A program made the position numbers and the translations under genes. The notes under the pieces were generated by a model. The model searched no databases, was not told where the DNA came from, and worked only from the letters and a program-made list of their open reading frames with translations. A DNA stretch of 64,000 nt from Halogranum rubrum (lineage in GTDB: Archaea > Halobacteriota > Halobacteria > Halobacteriales > Haloferacaceae): NCBI RefSeq assembly GCF_900114455.1, contig NZ_FOTC01000001.1, positions 62,001 to 126,000 of the forward strand. The letters run 5' to 3'. Below are positions 16,547 to 26,966 of this stretch, one piece after another; position 1 is the first letter of the stretch; each line of letters starts with the position of its first letter.

Positions 16547-18790
16547 TCAGTTGCGGATTCTGCCGATGACCGGAATCTCCTCTCGAACGAGGGTGTCGAC
16601 GAGCGCGATTGCACGGTCCGCTTCGTCCCGACTCACGCCCGGGCCGTAGTGGGCACGCTCGTAGAGTTCGCCGACCTCCGTCGCTCGCTCGTCGAGACCG
16701 ACCTTCGAGAGTGCCGTCAGGTAGCTTCGGGGCGTCTCCCGTGGACGACGTGGCCGATACCGCCGTTCGAGAAGGTACTCTAATCGACCGAACGCTCGTT
16801 CCGTGTCGGCCGTCGGGTCCTGTCGCGCCCCTTGGTAGTACATCCACACGAAGCGTGTCGCCCGCGACGTCATCCCGGTTCGGCGTGCACCCGCGGCGAG
16901 ACCGACCATCAGCGCCAGTCCGACACCGAGCGTCTCACGCGACGGCAACGAGGGCAGGCCGCCGCTCGTGTCGTCGCTCGTCGTCACGCTGAGTTCGCCC
17001 GTCTCTCCCGGCCCGTTCGCTCCAAGGGCCTCTTGGCTGAGAATGCGGTTCGGGTCGACCGACGAGCGGTTCGACGTCGACTGGTTCGTCGTGTTGTCGG
17101 TCGGCGTCTCCGGTTCGGGCGTCTCCGTCTCCGTCGTGTTCGGCTCCGTCGTCGACGACTCGGGGTTCGTCTCCTCGGTGTCGACGCCCGCTTCTTCGCT
17201 CTGACGGGCCTCCTGCAGACGGGCCCCTTCGGCGGTCTGTCGTGGGCCGGAGGGTGTCGGGTCGAAGTCGACCCACCCGACGTCCGGGAAGTAGACCTGC
17301 ACCCACGCGTGAGAGTCTAACCCGCGAACGACGTACTTGTCGTCTGCGACCTGCTGACCGGTCGTGTACCCGCTGACGAACCGCGCCGGGACGCCCTGCG
17401 AGCGCAGCATCACGACCATCGTCGTGGCGTAGTAGGTACAGTAGCCGGCGTCCATCTCGAAGAGGAACGTGTCGGCAATCTCGCCGTCCGGTTCCTGCAC
17501 CGTCAGCGAGTACTCCTTGTTGGCTTCGAGATACTGCTCGATGGCGCGTGCTTTGTCGTGGGCGTTCGTCTCGTTGCCAGCGACTTCCGCGGCCTTCTCG
17601 CGGACGCGGTCGGAGGTGGTCTCGGGCAGTTGGAGATAGTTCTCCGAGACGCGCGTCGGGTAGTCCGTCCCCGAGCGACGAAGCTGTTCGCGGGTGTACT
17701 GCGGCATCTCCGAACGGACGCGGTAGCTCTCGTTCACCCCGACCGACTCCGTAGAGACGATGTTCCCTTGGTGGGTGACGCGAAGCGTCGACTCGTCGAG
17801 ACCCGTCACTCTGACCGGTTTCCACGCCGCCGGGAGGTTCGATATCGACGTCTTCGCCTTCACGTTCTGGACGACGGTCCGAGAACTCCCCGGCGGGCCG
17901 TCGAGTCGCCCCGAGAACGTCTCGTCTTCGCCCGTTCGTACCCAGTCTCCCCCGGTGTAGCGGTCGAACGACCTGACCTGCCAGTACTCCGGCGAGTCGC
18001 TTCTGACCTCGAAACGGACCTTCGGCGACAGGCGGATACTCCCGAGGATGGTCACGCGGTCGCTCGACGAGACGAGACTGGACTCGACAGTCGGCGCACC
18101 GCGGTTCTCGAGCAACGGTTGGGCCGCCCCACCCGGCACTATCGAGAGCGTCGCCGAGAAGACGACCATCGCCGCCAACACGACGGCGAGGGTGTCGAGT
18201 TGCGCGGTCCACGCGCCTCGGGTCGAGAGCGTGTCGAGTCCGATTGCGGCCGCCGCGCCGACGACGCCGAGCAGCGTCGTCGCCGCGCCCGCGTCGCCGG
18301 TCAGTACGAAGAACCCGAGTGCGCCGCCACCGACGACAACGGACCAGACGTACTCGCGGCGAACGGCGAGATACCACGAGAGGAACACCGGGCCGGGAGC
18401 GATAGCGAGCGCCCACGCTCCGGCTTTCGTCAGACGGAGCACCGAGAGCCCTGTCAGGAGCGCGATGGTGTCGGAGACGACACGGCCGACGGTGAACAGC
18501 GCTCGGTTGCTCTCGGGGACCGAGAAGAAGTACGCGGCCAACCCGCCGACGAGGATGAGTGCGCTGAGGACGAGCGCACTCCGGATGCGGAGGAACCGGC
18601 CGAGTAGCGTCGCCAGTGCCAGCGTCGCCCCGACGACGAGGAGTAGTGTCGTGCTCCCGCGGACGACGTTGGTGACGTGATAGAGTACGCTCAGATACGA
18701 GAGCGTCAAGATAGCCACGCCGAGGAGCGCCGGATGACGCAAGTCGAACTGCGTCGACCGACTGGATTCGCGAGTCTCGGATGTCGTCAC
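16547..18790 (-). CDS. DUF3488/transglutaminase-like membrane protein
   Basis: A 747-residue protein. Several N-terminal membrane spans (about residues 20-200) are followed by an outside transglutaminase-like domain. Its Cys-His-Asp triad is visible in GYCTYYATT, LDSHAWVQVYF and WVDFDPTP. A Thr/Glu-rich linker follows, then one more span (GLALMVGLAAGARR) and a C-terminal DUF4129-like cytosolic region. The start is GTG 18790, overlapping the stop of the DUF58 gene by 4 bp (GTGA). With the MoxR and DUF58 genes it forms the widely conserved operon thought to act in cell-envelope protein processing. Confidence 0.88.
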   Translation of the reverse strand: MTTSETRESSRSTQFDLRHPALLGVAILTLSYLSVLYHVTNVVRGSTTLLLVVGATLALATLLGRFLRIRSALVLSALILVGGLAAYFFSVPESNRALFTVGRVVSDTIALLTGLSVLRLTKAGAWALAIAPGPVFLSWYLAVRREYVWSVVVGGGALGFFVLTGDAGAATTLLGVVGAAAAIGLDTLSTRGAWTAQLDTLAVVLAAMVVFSATLSIVPGGAAQPLLENRGAPTVESSLVSSSDRVTILGSIRLSPKVRFEVRSDSPEYWQVRSFDRYTGGDWVRTGEDETFSGRLDGPPGSSRTVVQNVKAKTSISNLPAAWKPVRVTGLDESTLRVTHQGNIVSTESVGVNESYRVRSEMPQYTREQLRRSGTDYPTRVSENYLQLPETTSDRVREKAAEVAGNETNAHDKARAIEQYLEANKEYSLTVQEPDGEIADTFLFEMDAGYCTYYATTMVVMLRSQGVPARFVSGYTTGQQVADDKYVVRGLDSHAWVQVYFPDVGWVDFDPTPSGPRQTAEGARLQEARQSEEAGVDTEETNPESSTTEPNTTETETPEPETPTDNTTNQSTSNRSSVDPNRILSQEALGANGPGETGELSVTTSDDTSGGLPSLPSRETLGVGLALMVGLAAGARRTGMTSRATRFVWMYYQGARQDPTADTERAFGRLEYLLERRYRPRRPRETPRSYLTALSKVGLDERATEVGELYERAHYGPGVSRDEADRAIALVDTLVREEIPVIGRIRN

Positions 18791-19794
18791 GCGACCACAC
18801 CTCCCGTCGACCACCCGTCGACCAGTCGCGACTCGCGGCCGCGTAGGTCCTCGAACGGAACGCGACGGTCGCCGATACGGAGTTCCACGCCGGCGTCACG
18901 CGCGTCGACGACGACGTCTGCTTCATCCGTCGGCACCGGTCCGTCGGTGACCCGTGCGCAGTGTTCGAGGAGTTGCATTCGGCCGACTCGGTCGGTGTCG
19001 GCGTCGACACGACCGTTCGGCAGCAACAGCGTTACCGGGATGTCCGCGTCGTGGAGCGCGAGTGCCACACTCGCGGTTGCCTCTGCCAACTGGTCTGCAC
19101 CGGCCGCATCGCCTCCGCCAGCCACCGTCACGCTCGTCACGTCGTGGTCGGCGGCGAACTCTTGGACGATGAGGTCGTCACGCTTGGCGCTGGACTTCCA
19201 GTGGACGTCGCGGAGGGCATCGCCGCGAACGTACTCGCGGAGGCTGTCGAACTCGGCGCGCTCGTCGGTCCGGTCCGTCTCACGGAGGGCGACCAAGTCT
19301 TGCTGCGCCCATCCGTCGAGGCCGTAGACTCGTGGATACACCAGAATCGAATCCTGCCCCGAGCAGTGGAGGTCGGTCTCGAACAGGCCGAAGATGTCGC
19401 GAGCGACGACGTGGGTCGGGCCGAGTCGCCGTTCACCTCGGTGGTCGTACGTTACCTCGTAGCGAATCGAATCGTCGCCGACAGTCGCTGTGACCGCGTC
19501 CGTCCCACTCGTGAGTCCGTCGTCGATGTCGTCGGTGACGGTGCCGACGAACGGTCGTTTCACGTCGGGAAAGCGGAGCGCTACCTCGTGGGTCTTGCCG
19601 ACGAAGTCGTCCCGGGGAACGGTTCGTTCGACGGTCGGCGGCGAGAGGCTTCGGACCTGCAGTGCGCCCGCTACGAGCGCGATGATGCCGGGGAGGACGA
19701 CGGCGTCCAACGCCCGCGCACCGAACAGCCCTGCGAGGACGAATCCGGCGACACAGACGCCGACGAGCGCCATCCCGCGGCGGGTGAGCCTCAT
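18787..19794 (-). CDS. DUF58 domain-containing protein
   Basis: A 335-residue protein. Two membrane spans at the N-terminus (residues 8-45, ending PGIIALVAGALQV) are followed by a beta domain and the DUF58 signature REYVRGDALRDVHWKSSAKRD near residue 200, part of a von Willebrand A-like fold. DUF58 proteins are encoded with MoxR ATPases and are taken as their partners. The start ATG overlaps the moxR stop by 4 bp (ATGA), and its end overlaps the transglutaminase gene in the same manner. Confidence 0.9.
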   Translation of the reverse strand: MRLTRRGMALVGVCVAGFVLAGLFGARALDAVVLPGIIALVAGALQVRSLSPPTVERTVPRDDFVGKTHEVALRFPDVKRPFVGTVTDDIDDGLTSGTDAVTATVGDDSIRYEVTYDHRGERRLGPTHVVARDIFGLFETDLHCSGQDSILVYPRVYGLDGWAQQDLVALRETDRTDERAEFDSLREYVRGDALRDVHWKSSAKRDDLIVQEFAADHDVTSVTVAGGGDAAGADQLAEATASVALALHDADIPVTLLLPNGRVDADTDRVGRMQLLEHCARVTDGPVPTDEADVVVDARDAGVELRIGDRRVPFEDLRGRESRLVDGWSTGGVVA

Positions 19795-20759
19795 TCGACC
19801 GCGACGGCGTCGAGGGCGTCCTCGACGACCGCCCCTCCGGTCTGCGCCCCCGACTGCGTGACGATACGGTGGCTGAGGACGGTCGGTGCCTCCGTCTGGA
19901 CGTCGTCGGGAACGACGTAGTCACGGTCGCTGAGCACTGCTCGCGCCTGTGCGGCGCGGAGGAGTGCGATGCTCCCACGCGGACTGACACCCAACTGGGC
20001 GTGGTTTCGGGTGTAGGCCGCGAGTCGGCTGACGTAGTTCCGAACCGGTTCGGCGACGTCGACGCCCGCGACGGTGGCGCGTGCCTGTCGGAGTTCTTCG
20101 ACCGTCGCCACCGGTTCCAGCGACTCGATGGGATGTCGTCCGGCGACGCGGCCGAGGAGGTCGGTCTCGGCGGCTTCGTCGGGGTAGCCGAGTCTGAGTT
20201 TCTTCATGAACCGGTCGATTTCGGCGACCGGTAGGTCGTACGTTCGCCCCTGTTCGACGTCGTTCTGCGTGGCGACGACGGTGAAGGGGTCCGGCAGGTC
20301 GCGCGTCACGCCGTCGACGGTCACCTGCTGTTCTTCCATCGCTTCCAGTAAGGAGGACTGAGTCTTCGGCGGCGCGCGGTTTATCTCGTCGCCGAGGACG
20401 AGATTGGCGAAGACGGGACCGGGTTGGAACTCGAACTCGCGAGTCTGCTGGTTGAACACGTTCACGCCGGTCACGTCGGAGGGGAGGAGGTCGGGCGTGA
20501 ACTGAACACGCTTGAAACTCCCGTCGACGGACTTCGCGATAGAGCGGGCGAGCATCGTCTTGCCGACGCCCGGCACGTCCTCTAAGAGGAGGTGTCCACG
20601 TGCGAGCATGGCGATGAGGATGTGTTCGATGGCGTCGTGGTGGCCGACGATGACCCGTTCGACGTTCTCGGTGATGCGCTCGCTCAACGCGGCGGCGTCG
20701 GATACGGGAAGTGCGGTACGGTCACTGACTTCGGCCTCGGTCGTCTCTGCGTCAGTCAT
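19791..20759 (-). CDS. MoxR-type AAA+ ATPase
   Basis: A 322-residue AAA+ chaperone of the MoxR/RavA class. Walker A is VPGVGKTML, Walker B LVLGDEINRAPPKTQ, sensor 1 VVATQND, and the arginine finger region follows. MoxR ATPases are believed to act on VWA-domain partners, here the DUF58 protein. I chose ATG 20759 (MTDAETTEAE); the longer in-frame start at 20882 reads non-protein-like sequence. It is the first gene of the three-gene operon. Confidence 0.92.
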   Translation of the reverse strand: MTDAETTEAEVSDRTALPVSDAAALSERITENVERVIVGHHDAIEHILIAMLARGHLLLEDVPGVGKTMLARSIAKSVDGSFKRVQFTPDLLPSDVTGVNVFNQQTREFEFQPGPVFANLVLGDEINRAPPKTQSSLLEAMEEQQVTVDGVTRDLPDPFTVVATQNDVEQGRTYDLPVAEIDRFMKKLRLGYPDEAAETDLLGRVAGRHPIESLEPVATVEELRQARATVAGVDVAEPVRNYVSRLAAYTRNHAQLGVSPRGSIALLRAAQARAVLSDRDYVVPDDVQTEAPTVLSHRIVTQSGAQTGGAVVEDALDAVAVE

Positions 20760-21067
20760 TTGTATAGATAGGGGACCTGCCGAGCGCTGACTCGACAGTA
20801 GATTCGTCTCTCGTGCCGGACAGTCGTCTGACTGCGTGGTCCGTGCACACGATACACAGATTATCTTACTAATGGAAACCACCTAACTCTGCCGGGGGTT
20901 CGCACGCTCCACGCACGTGTCTGACACTGTGAGATTCGTTCTCGGCCGACTGTGCAGCTACGTCTAACGAAACGCGTGGGCGCCGTCGCCGTCGGCGAAG
21001 TACACCCACCCGCCGATTTCGACCCACATCCCGGGCGCTTAAGCCCGTTCGTCGCCCCCTTCCAGAC
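20760..21067. other. Divergent intergenic region, moxR/mutS
   Basis: About 308 bp between the moxR and mutS starts. The palindrome GCTTAAGC at about 21037-21044 lies 25-30 bp before mutS and probably includes its TATA element. On the minus strand, 20964-21029 encodes a 21-residue peptide ([20 protein letters not shown] and one more residue) with G/C-rich third positions. It is too short to call a gene with confidence. Confidence 0.5.
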
Positions 21068-23767
21068 ATGACTTCGGTGACCGGCCCACCCGAGCAGATG
21101 GTCGCCGTCCGCGAGGACCTCACGCCGATGATGTCGCAGTATCTCGACCTCTGCGAGCAGTACGAAGAGTCGCTCGTGCTCTTCCAAGTCGGCGACTTCT
21201 ACGAGGCGTTCTGCGACGCGGCGGAGGCCGTCGCGCGCATCTGCGAGATTACGCTCACTAAGCGCGAGGACTCGACAGGCACCTACGCGATGTCGGGCAT
21301 CCCCATCGACAACGCCGCCTCCTACGTCGAACGCCTGCTGGATTCGGGTTACCGCGTCGCCATCGCCGACCAAGTGGAGGACGCCGAGGAGGCGTCGGGA
21401 CTGGTCGACCGGGCGGTGACGCAGATAATCACACCGGGCACCATCGTCGACGACGAACTGCTCTCGGCGGGAACGACGAACTACGTGGCTTCGGTAGCCC
21501 GCGACGGTGACACGTTCTCGTTGGCTGCGGTGGACGTCTCCACCGGCGAGTGTCTCGTCACGAGCGCCAAACTGGATAGAGTCGTCGAAGAACTGGAACG
21601 CGTCGCCCCCGCGGAACTGCTCTTCGCCCCCGACGTCGACGCGAGCGAGTTCGACCTCGACACCGTCGCGGGCGACGCGATGGTGACCGACTTCGACGCC
21701 GACGCTTTCGGCCACGACGCGGCCCGCGAGACGCTCTCGGGGTACGTCCCCTCACCCGAAGCCGTCGTCGCCAACGACGCCGAACTCTCTGCCTGCGGCG
21801 GTCTCTTGGCTTATGCCGAGTACACGCAGGGCGGCGACCGACTCGACTACGTCTCGCGGGTCACGCGCTACGACCCGCGGGAGTCGCTTCGTCTCGATGC
21901 CACTGCCCTCAGAAGCCTCGAACTGTTCGAGACGCGCGGCGCGAGTTCGGGTCACGCGCTCGTCGACGTGCTCGACGAGACTTCCTGTGCGCTCGGCCGT
22001 CGGGAGTTGACAGGATGGCTCAGACGACCGCTCGTCGACCGCGAGCGTATCGAAGCCCGACACGACGCCGTCGCCGAGTTCGCCGAGCACGCCCTCGTCC
22101 GCGAGGCGGTTCGCGACCTGCTGACCGACGTCTACGACGTGGAGCGACTCATCGCTCGCGTCTCCCGTGGCCGGGCGAACGCCCGTGACCTGCGTTCACT
22201 GAAGACGACGCTCGACGTCGTGCCCGAGGTCAAATCCGAACTCGCCGACGCGGAGTGTGCGAAGCTCCGAGACCTCCACGGCGCGCTGGACGAACTGGCC
22301 GACGTGCGTGACCTCATCGACCGGGCCATCGCCACCGACCCGCCCATCGAGATTACGGAGGGTGGTGTCGTCCGCGAGGGGTTCGACGACGAACTGGACG
22401 ACTTGCGGGCGACGGAGCGAGCAGGTCGCGAGTGGGTCGCGGACCTCGAAGCGAGCGAGAAGGAGCGGACGGGCATCGACTCGCTCGACGTGGGGCACAA
22501 TCAGGTCCACGGTTACTACATCGAGGTGACGAACCCCAACCTCGACAGGGTGCCCGACGACTACCAGCGCCGACAGACGCTGAAGAACTCCGAGCGGTTC
22601 TACACACCGGAACTGAAACAGCGAGAGGACGAAATCTTCGGGGCGGCCGAACGCGCCGACAAACTGGAGTACGAACTGTTCACCGAGGTTCGGAGCACCA
22701 TCGCCGCCGAGTCCGAACGAGTGCAGGCGCTCGCGGCGGCACTCGCCGAGTTGGACGTCCTCGCCACACTCGCGGCCGTCGCCGTCGACAACGACTACGT
22801 CCGGCCGACGTTCCACGAGGCGGGTGAACGGGGCATCGACATCGACGGCGGCCGCCATCCGGTCGTCGAGCGGACCCAACCGAACTTCGTCCCGAACGAC
22901 ACGCGACTCGGCGGCGACGAGGGGAGTATCGCCATCATCACCGGTCCGAACATGTCGGGCAAGTCGACCTACATGCGACAGGTCGCGCTGGTCGTCGTGC
23001 TCGCCCAGATGGGGAGTTTCGTCCCCGCCGACTCTGCTCACCTCCCTCTCGTCGACCGAGTGTTCACCCGCGTGGGTGCCAGCGACGACATCGCGGGCGG
23101 CCAGTCGACGTTCATGCGCGAGATGGCCGAACTGACCGACATCCTCCACGGTGCGACCGAAGACTCGCTCGTCCTCTTGGACGAGGTGGGGCGCGGTACG
23201 TCGACTGCCGACGGCCAGGCCATCGCCCGTGCGACGACCGAGTTCGTCGACGACGACGTCGGCGCGTACACGCTCTTTGCGACCCACTATCACGAACTCA
23301 CGGCCGTCGCCGACGAACGCGACGGCGTGTTCAACCTGCACTTCACGGCGACGAGAACGGGCGACGACGTGACGTTTCTCCACCGCGTCGAGCGGGGGGC
23401 GTCCTCCTCGTCCTACGGTGTCGAAGTCGCCCGGATGGCGGGCGTTCCAGAGCGAGTCGTCACCCGGTCGCAGGAACTGGTCGACGCCGACGGCGCTGAC
23501 GTCTCCGACTCGCCGTCCGCTGGCGAGTACCGCTCGAACGGACGTCGCGAACCGACGCAGACCACGCTGACGAACGGCGCTGGTGCAGTCGAAACCGAGA
23601 CGGGCGAGTCGACGAGTTCGACGGACTCGACGACCGAACGCGACGACGCACTCGCGGCCGTCGCCAGCGAACTCGACGCCGTCGATATCGCCCAGACGAC
23701 GCCGTTGGAGGCACTCACCCGACTGAACGACCTGAAGCGACTTCTCGAAGAGGACGATGCCCGTTAG
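21068..23767 (+). CDS. mutS: DNA mismatch repair protein MutS
   Basis: An 899-residue MutS1-type protein. The mismatch-binding N-domain is present, with the Phe-x-Glu motif in VGDFYEAF. Connector, core and clamp domains follow. The ATPase has Walker [10 protein letters not shown] (near residue 626), Walker [13 protein letters not shown] and THYHEL. A variable Ser/Thr-rich linker precedes the C-terminal helix [14 protein letters not shown]-like segment. It acts with MutL, whose gene starts 11 bp before the mutS stop. ATG 21068 lies 25-30 bp after a TTAAG element, so the transcript is likely leaderless. Confidence 0.95.
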   Translation: MTSVTGPPEQMVAVREDLTPMMSQYLDLCEQYEESLVLFQVGDFYEAFCDAAEAVARICEITLTKREDSTGTYAMSGIPIDNAASYVERLLDSGYRVAIADQVEDAEEASGLVDRAVTQIITPGTIVDDELLSAGTTNYVASVARDGDTFSLAAVDVSTGECLVTSAKLDRVVEELERVAPAELLFAPDVDASEFDLDTVAGDAMVTDFDADAFGHDAARETLSGYVPSPEAVVANDAELSACGGLLAYAEYTQGGDRLDYVSRVTRYDPRESLRLDATALRSLELFETRGASSGHALVDVLDETSCALGRRELTGWLRRPLVDRERIEARHDAVAEFAEHALVREAVRDLLTDVYDVERLIARVSRGRANARDLRSLKTTLDVVPEVKSELADAECAKLRDLHGALDELADVRDLIDRAIATDPPIEITEGGVVREGFDDELDDLRATERAGREWVADLEASEKERTGIDSLDVGHNQVHGYYIEVTNPNLDRVPDDYQRRQTLKNSERFYTPELKQREDEIFGAAERADKLEYELFTEVRSTIAAESERVQALAAALAELDVLATLAAVAVDNDYVRPTFHEAGERGIDIDGGRHPVVERTQPNFVPNDTRLGGDEGSIAIITGPNMSGKSTYMRQVALVVVLAQMGSFVPADSAHLPLVDRVFTRVGASDDIAGGQSTFMREMAELTDILHGATEDSLVLLDEVGRGTSTADGQAIARATTEFVDDDVGAYTLFATHYHELTAVADERDGVFNLHFTATRTGDDVTFLHRVERGASSSSYGVEVARMAGVPERVVTRSQELVDADGADVSDSPSAGEYRSNGRREPTQTTLTNGAGAVETETGESTSSTDSTTERDDALAAVASELDAVDIAQTTPLEALTRLNDLKRLLEEDDAR

Positions 23768-25409
23768 ACGCCTTCCCCCCGAGACGGTCGAACGCATCGC
23801 CGCGGGCGAGGTGGTCACCCGTCCAGCGAGCGTCGTGAAGGAACTCGTCGAGAACAGCCTCGACGCCGGCGCGACGAGCGTTACCGTCGACGTCGACGGC
23901 GACGGAACGGCGCGTCTCCGAGTTGCCGACGACGGTCACGGGATGAGCGAAGCGGACGCCGAACTCGCCGTCGACCACCACACGACGAGCAAACTCGCTG
24001 AGCACGACGGTATCGAACACGTCTCGACGCTCGGCTTCCGGGGCGAAGCCCTGCCGAGTATCGCCGCCGTCGCGACACTCGACGTGACGACGAACGACGG
24101 CGGGCCGCGAGGGACGCGTGTTCTCGTCGAGGGCGGCGAGACGACGGTGTCGCCCGCGGGTCGGGCGACGGGGACGACGGTCGAAGTCCGAAAGCTGTTC
24201 CACAACCGCCCCGCCCGCCACAAGTCGCTTTCGAACACCGAGTTCGCCCGTATCAGCGACGTCGTCTCGCGATACGCCCTACTTCGCCCGGACGTCCGCT
24301 TCAAACTCCGCCACGACGGCCGCGACGTGTTCTCGACGCCCGGGTCGGGCAACTACACCGACGCCGTCCTCGGCGTCTACGACCGGACCGTCGCCGGACA
24401 GAGCACGACGTTCGACCACGAGACGAGCGTCGCCATCGACGGGGTGGACCACTCGCTCCGCCTCGAAGGAGTGCTCGTCTACCCCTCGGTCACGCGCTCG
24501 CGGCGCGACCACGTCCACGTCGCGGTCAACGGCCGTACCGTCGGCAACGCGGGCCTGAAACGCGCCATCGTCTCGGGCTACGGGACGCTCCTCCCGAGCG
24601 GTCGCGAACCCATCGCCGTCGCCTCGGTGTCGTTACCACCCGAACTCGTCGACGCCAACGTCCACCCCTCGAAAGACGAGGTGGCGTTCGTCGACGGCGA
24701 CGTCGTCGAATCTGCGGTCGAAGACGCGGTTCACGAGGCGCTGACGACGGCCGACTTACGACAGAGTGGCGAGGTGACGATGGACCTCGAGACGACGCTC
24801 GAACGCAGGGAGGAAGGCTCGTCGTTCGACGACGTGACCGTCATCGGCCAGTTCCGTGAACTCTATCTGCTCTGTGAGGCCGACGACGACCTGCTCGTGG
24901 TCGACCAGCACGCCGCCCACGAGCGCATCAACTACGAGCGCCTGCGGGCCGCACTCGCCGGGTCGGCCGTCGAGTCCGCGCTCGTCGACCCGCCGGAGAC
25001 TGTCTCCCTCTCGCCAGCAGAGGCGGCCGTCGCCGACGACGAACGGGAGACGCTCACGCGACTCGGCTTCGAGTTCTCGCGTTTCGGCGGCGGGACGTAT
25101 CGTCTCACGGGCCTGCCTGCGCCGCTCGGCCGCGTCGCCGACGTCTCTACCTTCCACGACGCTGTCGACGCACTCCGCGCGGGTGACGACCCGGACGACG
25201 CCCGCGACGAGTTGCTGAAGGACCTCGCGTGTCACCCGTCGCTGAAGGCGGGTGACGTGTTGGACCGTGAGATGGCCGCCGACCTGCTCGGCCGCCTCGG
25301 CGAGTGCGAGCAACCCTTCGCGTGCCCGCACGGACGGCCGACGGTGCTCTCCATCGAGGAGCAGACGTTCGCGACGGGGTTCGGCCGCGGCGGAACCCGT
25401 CTCGACTAG
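23757..25409 (+). CDS. mutL: DNA mismatch repair protein MutL
   Basis: A 550-residue MutL. The GHKL ATPase carries [34 protein letters not shown] and [10 protein letters not shown]. The C-terminal dimerisation domain has [12 protein letters not shown], fitting the endonuclease motif DQHA(x)2E(x)4E, so this MutL probably nicks DNA itself, as in organisms without MutH. The C-terminal ACHPS and CPHGRPT motifs, which take part in metal binding, are also present. The gene overlaps mutS by 11 bp. Confidence 0.95.
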   Translation: MPVRRLPPETVERIAAGEVVTRPASVVKELVENSLDAGATSVTVDVDGDGTARLRVADDGHGMSEADAELAVDHHTTSKLAEHDGIEHVSTLGFRGEALPSIAAVATLDVTTNDGGPRGTRVLVEGGETTVSPAGRATGTTVEVRKLFHNRPARHKSLSNTEFARISDVVSRYALLRPDVRFKLRHDGRDVFSTPGSGNYTDAVLGVYDRTVAGQSTTFDHETSVAIDGVDHSLRLEGVLVYPSVTRSRRDHVHVAVNGRTVGNAGLKRAIVSGYGTLLPSGREPIAVASVSLPPELVDANVHPSKDEVAFVDGDVVESAVEDAVHEALTTADLRQSGEVTMDLETTLERREEGSSFDDVTVIGQFRELYLLCEADDDLLVVDQHAAHERINYERLRAALAGSAVESALVDPPETVSLSPAEAAVADDERETLTRLGFEFSRFGGGTYRLTGLPAPLGRVADVSTFHDAVDALRAGDDPDDARDELLKDLACHPSLKAGDVLDREMAADLLGRLGECEQPFACPHGRPTVLSIEEQTFATGFGRGGTRLD

Positions 25410-25456
25410 TTTCGCGCCGGACAACTGCTAAGTTCTGTGGCGAGTATCTTCTCCTC

Positions 25457-26191
25457 ATGGGTCTCACCGACCGGACCTCCGACCTGTTGAACACCCGCGT
25501 GAACGCCCTCCTCGACCGTCTCGAAGACGAAGGGGAGAGCGCCGACTACGCCGTCGAACGCCTCCGCGACGAACTCAAACGCGTCAAAGAGGCCATCCTC
25601 GACCTCGTGACCGAGAAGAAACGACTGGAGCAGCGTCGCGACCGACTGCAGGAGACGGTCGAAGAGCGAAACGAGCAGGCACGGGAAGCCGTCGCCGCCG
25701 GCCGCGAGGACCTCGCTCGCGAGGTGCTCAGGAAGAAACAGCGCGACTTGAACGACTTGGAGAACCTCGACGAACAGATCACCGAACTCGCCGACGCCCA
25801 AGAGGAACTCATCGAACGGAGCGAGGAGTTAGAGCGTCGCGTCGACCACTACCGCGCCGAACGCGCCCGAACGGCGGCCCGCGAGACGGCCGCTCGCGCC
25901 GACCTCGCGGCCAGGGGTGGCGTCGGCAGTGACGCCGGGCGATACGCCGGGGACGCCGCAGACGACATCGACGAACGCGAGGCCCGCGCCGCCGCACTCG
26001 AAGAACTGGAGGAGCGCGGCGTCTTCGACGACGAAGACGAGGACCTCGACGCCGAACTCGCGAAGATGCGAACGGACGACGAAGTCGAAGACGAACTCTC
26101 GACGATTCGCAAAGAGATGGGCAAAGAGGAGCGGAAGACTGCGGTCACGCGGCGTGACGAGAACGAAGACGACGTCGACGACTCGGAGTAG
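25457..26191 (+). CDS. PspA/IM30 family protein
   Basis: A 244-residue mostly helical coiled-coil protein. MGLTDRTSDLLNTRVNALLD resembles the amphipathic N-terminal helix of PspA/Vipp1, and GREDLAREVLRKKQRDL is the family's hallmark segment. PspA proteins bind membranes and preserve their integrity under stress. The C-terminus (from about residue 165) is a long acidic extension. ATG 25457 was chosen over an in-frame Met at 25304 inside mutL. It lies 47 bp after mutL and may be co-transcribed. Confidence 0.82.
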   Translation: MGLTDRTSDLLNTRVNALLDRLEDEGESADYAVERLRDELKRVKEAILDLVTEKKRLEQRRDRLQETVEERNEQAREAVAAGREDLAREVLRKKQRDLNDLENLDEQITELADAQEELIERSEELERRVDHYRAERARTAARETAARADLAARGGVGSDAGRYAGDAADDIDEREARAAALEELEERGVFDDEDEDLDAELAKMRTDDEVEDELSTIRKEMGKEERKTAVTRRDENEDDVDDSE

Positions 26192-26473
26192 CTACCACTC
26201 CTTGCAGTCGGCACAGACGAACTGCCCGTCGTCGTGCCAGCGCTTCTGGACGGCCTCGTCACAGCCATCGCAGGCCGCGCCGTCGGGGTCGAAGCGGTAG
26301 GTAGGTGTCGCCGGTGCGACGGCGTCCGTCTCGACAGCGTCGTCAGTGTCGCTATCGTCGCCAGTGCCGGGTGCGTCTGGTTCGGCAGTGGCGACGTCGT
26401 CGGTCTCGTCTTCGTCTTCGTCGACGTCGACGCCACTTCCGGCGAAGTCGTCCAGCGACCGGTCTCTGCTCAT
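26192..26473 (-). CDS. Small zinc-ribbon-like protein (DUF7573-like)
   Basis: A 93-residue protein. The N-terminus MSRDRSLDDFA is followed by a long Asp/Glu/Thr-rich linker, and the C-terminal 35 residues form a zinc-ribbon-like unit with CDGC and CADC. Such proteins are common in haloarchaea; their role is unknown. It is convergent with the PspA-like gene, with no gap between the two stop codons. Confidence 0.7.
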   Translation of the reverse strand: MSRDRSLDDFAGSGVDVDEDEDETDDVATAEPDAPGTGDDSDTDDAVETDAVAPATPTYRFDPDGAACDGCDEAVQKRWHDDGQFVCADCKEW

Positions 26474-26659
26474 GGTTCGACCTGTCGGTGAACCGGTTTA
26501 GCGGTGACGACTGTCACCTCGAGCGTCTCGGGACTCGTGTCGCTCTGCTATCTGCCGACTTAGTGACACCCAACAAGCACCTAACATGGTGAAACAGTGC
26601 TCAACGCAACGCAACAGTCGTATACGCTTCTACTGGTGGCGATACTTCACTCGAGACGA

Positions 26660-26956
26660 ATGATGCAAGAGCTGACTGGATTTCAACGTGACATCCTCTA
26701 CGTGATTGCTGGACTCGACGAACCCTACGGACTCGGGATAAAGCAGCGACTCGAAGAGTACTACGAACGCGACGTCAACAACGGCCGACTCTACCCGAAC
26801 CTCGACACCCTCGTCGAGATGGGTCTCGTCGATAAGGGGACTCTCGACCGACGAACGAACTCCTATACACTCTCTGACAGTGGCTATCGCACACTGCAGC
26901 GCCGACACGAGTGGGAGGCCGAACAGGTCTCAATGCGTGCGAAGCACTCGGCGTGA
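26660..26956 (+). CDS. PadR family transcriptional regulator
   Basis: A 98-residue winged-helix protein. FQRDILYVIAGLDEPYGLGIKQRLEEYY, NNGRLYPNLDTLVEMGLV and the wing TNSYTLSDSG are the PadR fold. PadR proteins repress nearby genes and often sense small molecules. Two Met codons (26660 and 26663) start the frame; an upstream in-frame Met at 26597 is unlikely. The next gene, an MFS transporter, is convergent (10 bp apart), so its target is not evident. Confidence 0.85.
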   Translation: MMQELTGFQRDILYVIAGLDEPYGLGIKQRLEEYYERDVNNGRLYPNLDTLVEMGLVDKGTLDRRTNSYTLSDSGYRTLQRRHEWEAEQVSMRAKHSA

Positions 26957-26966
26957 GAGCCGAGAG

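Noticed and set aside
16935-19010. Minus-strand ORF of 691 codons
   Set aside because: Arginine-rich alternate frame across the transglutaminase-type and DUF58 genes, with no family motif.
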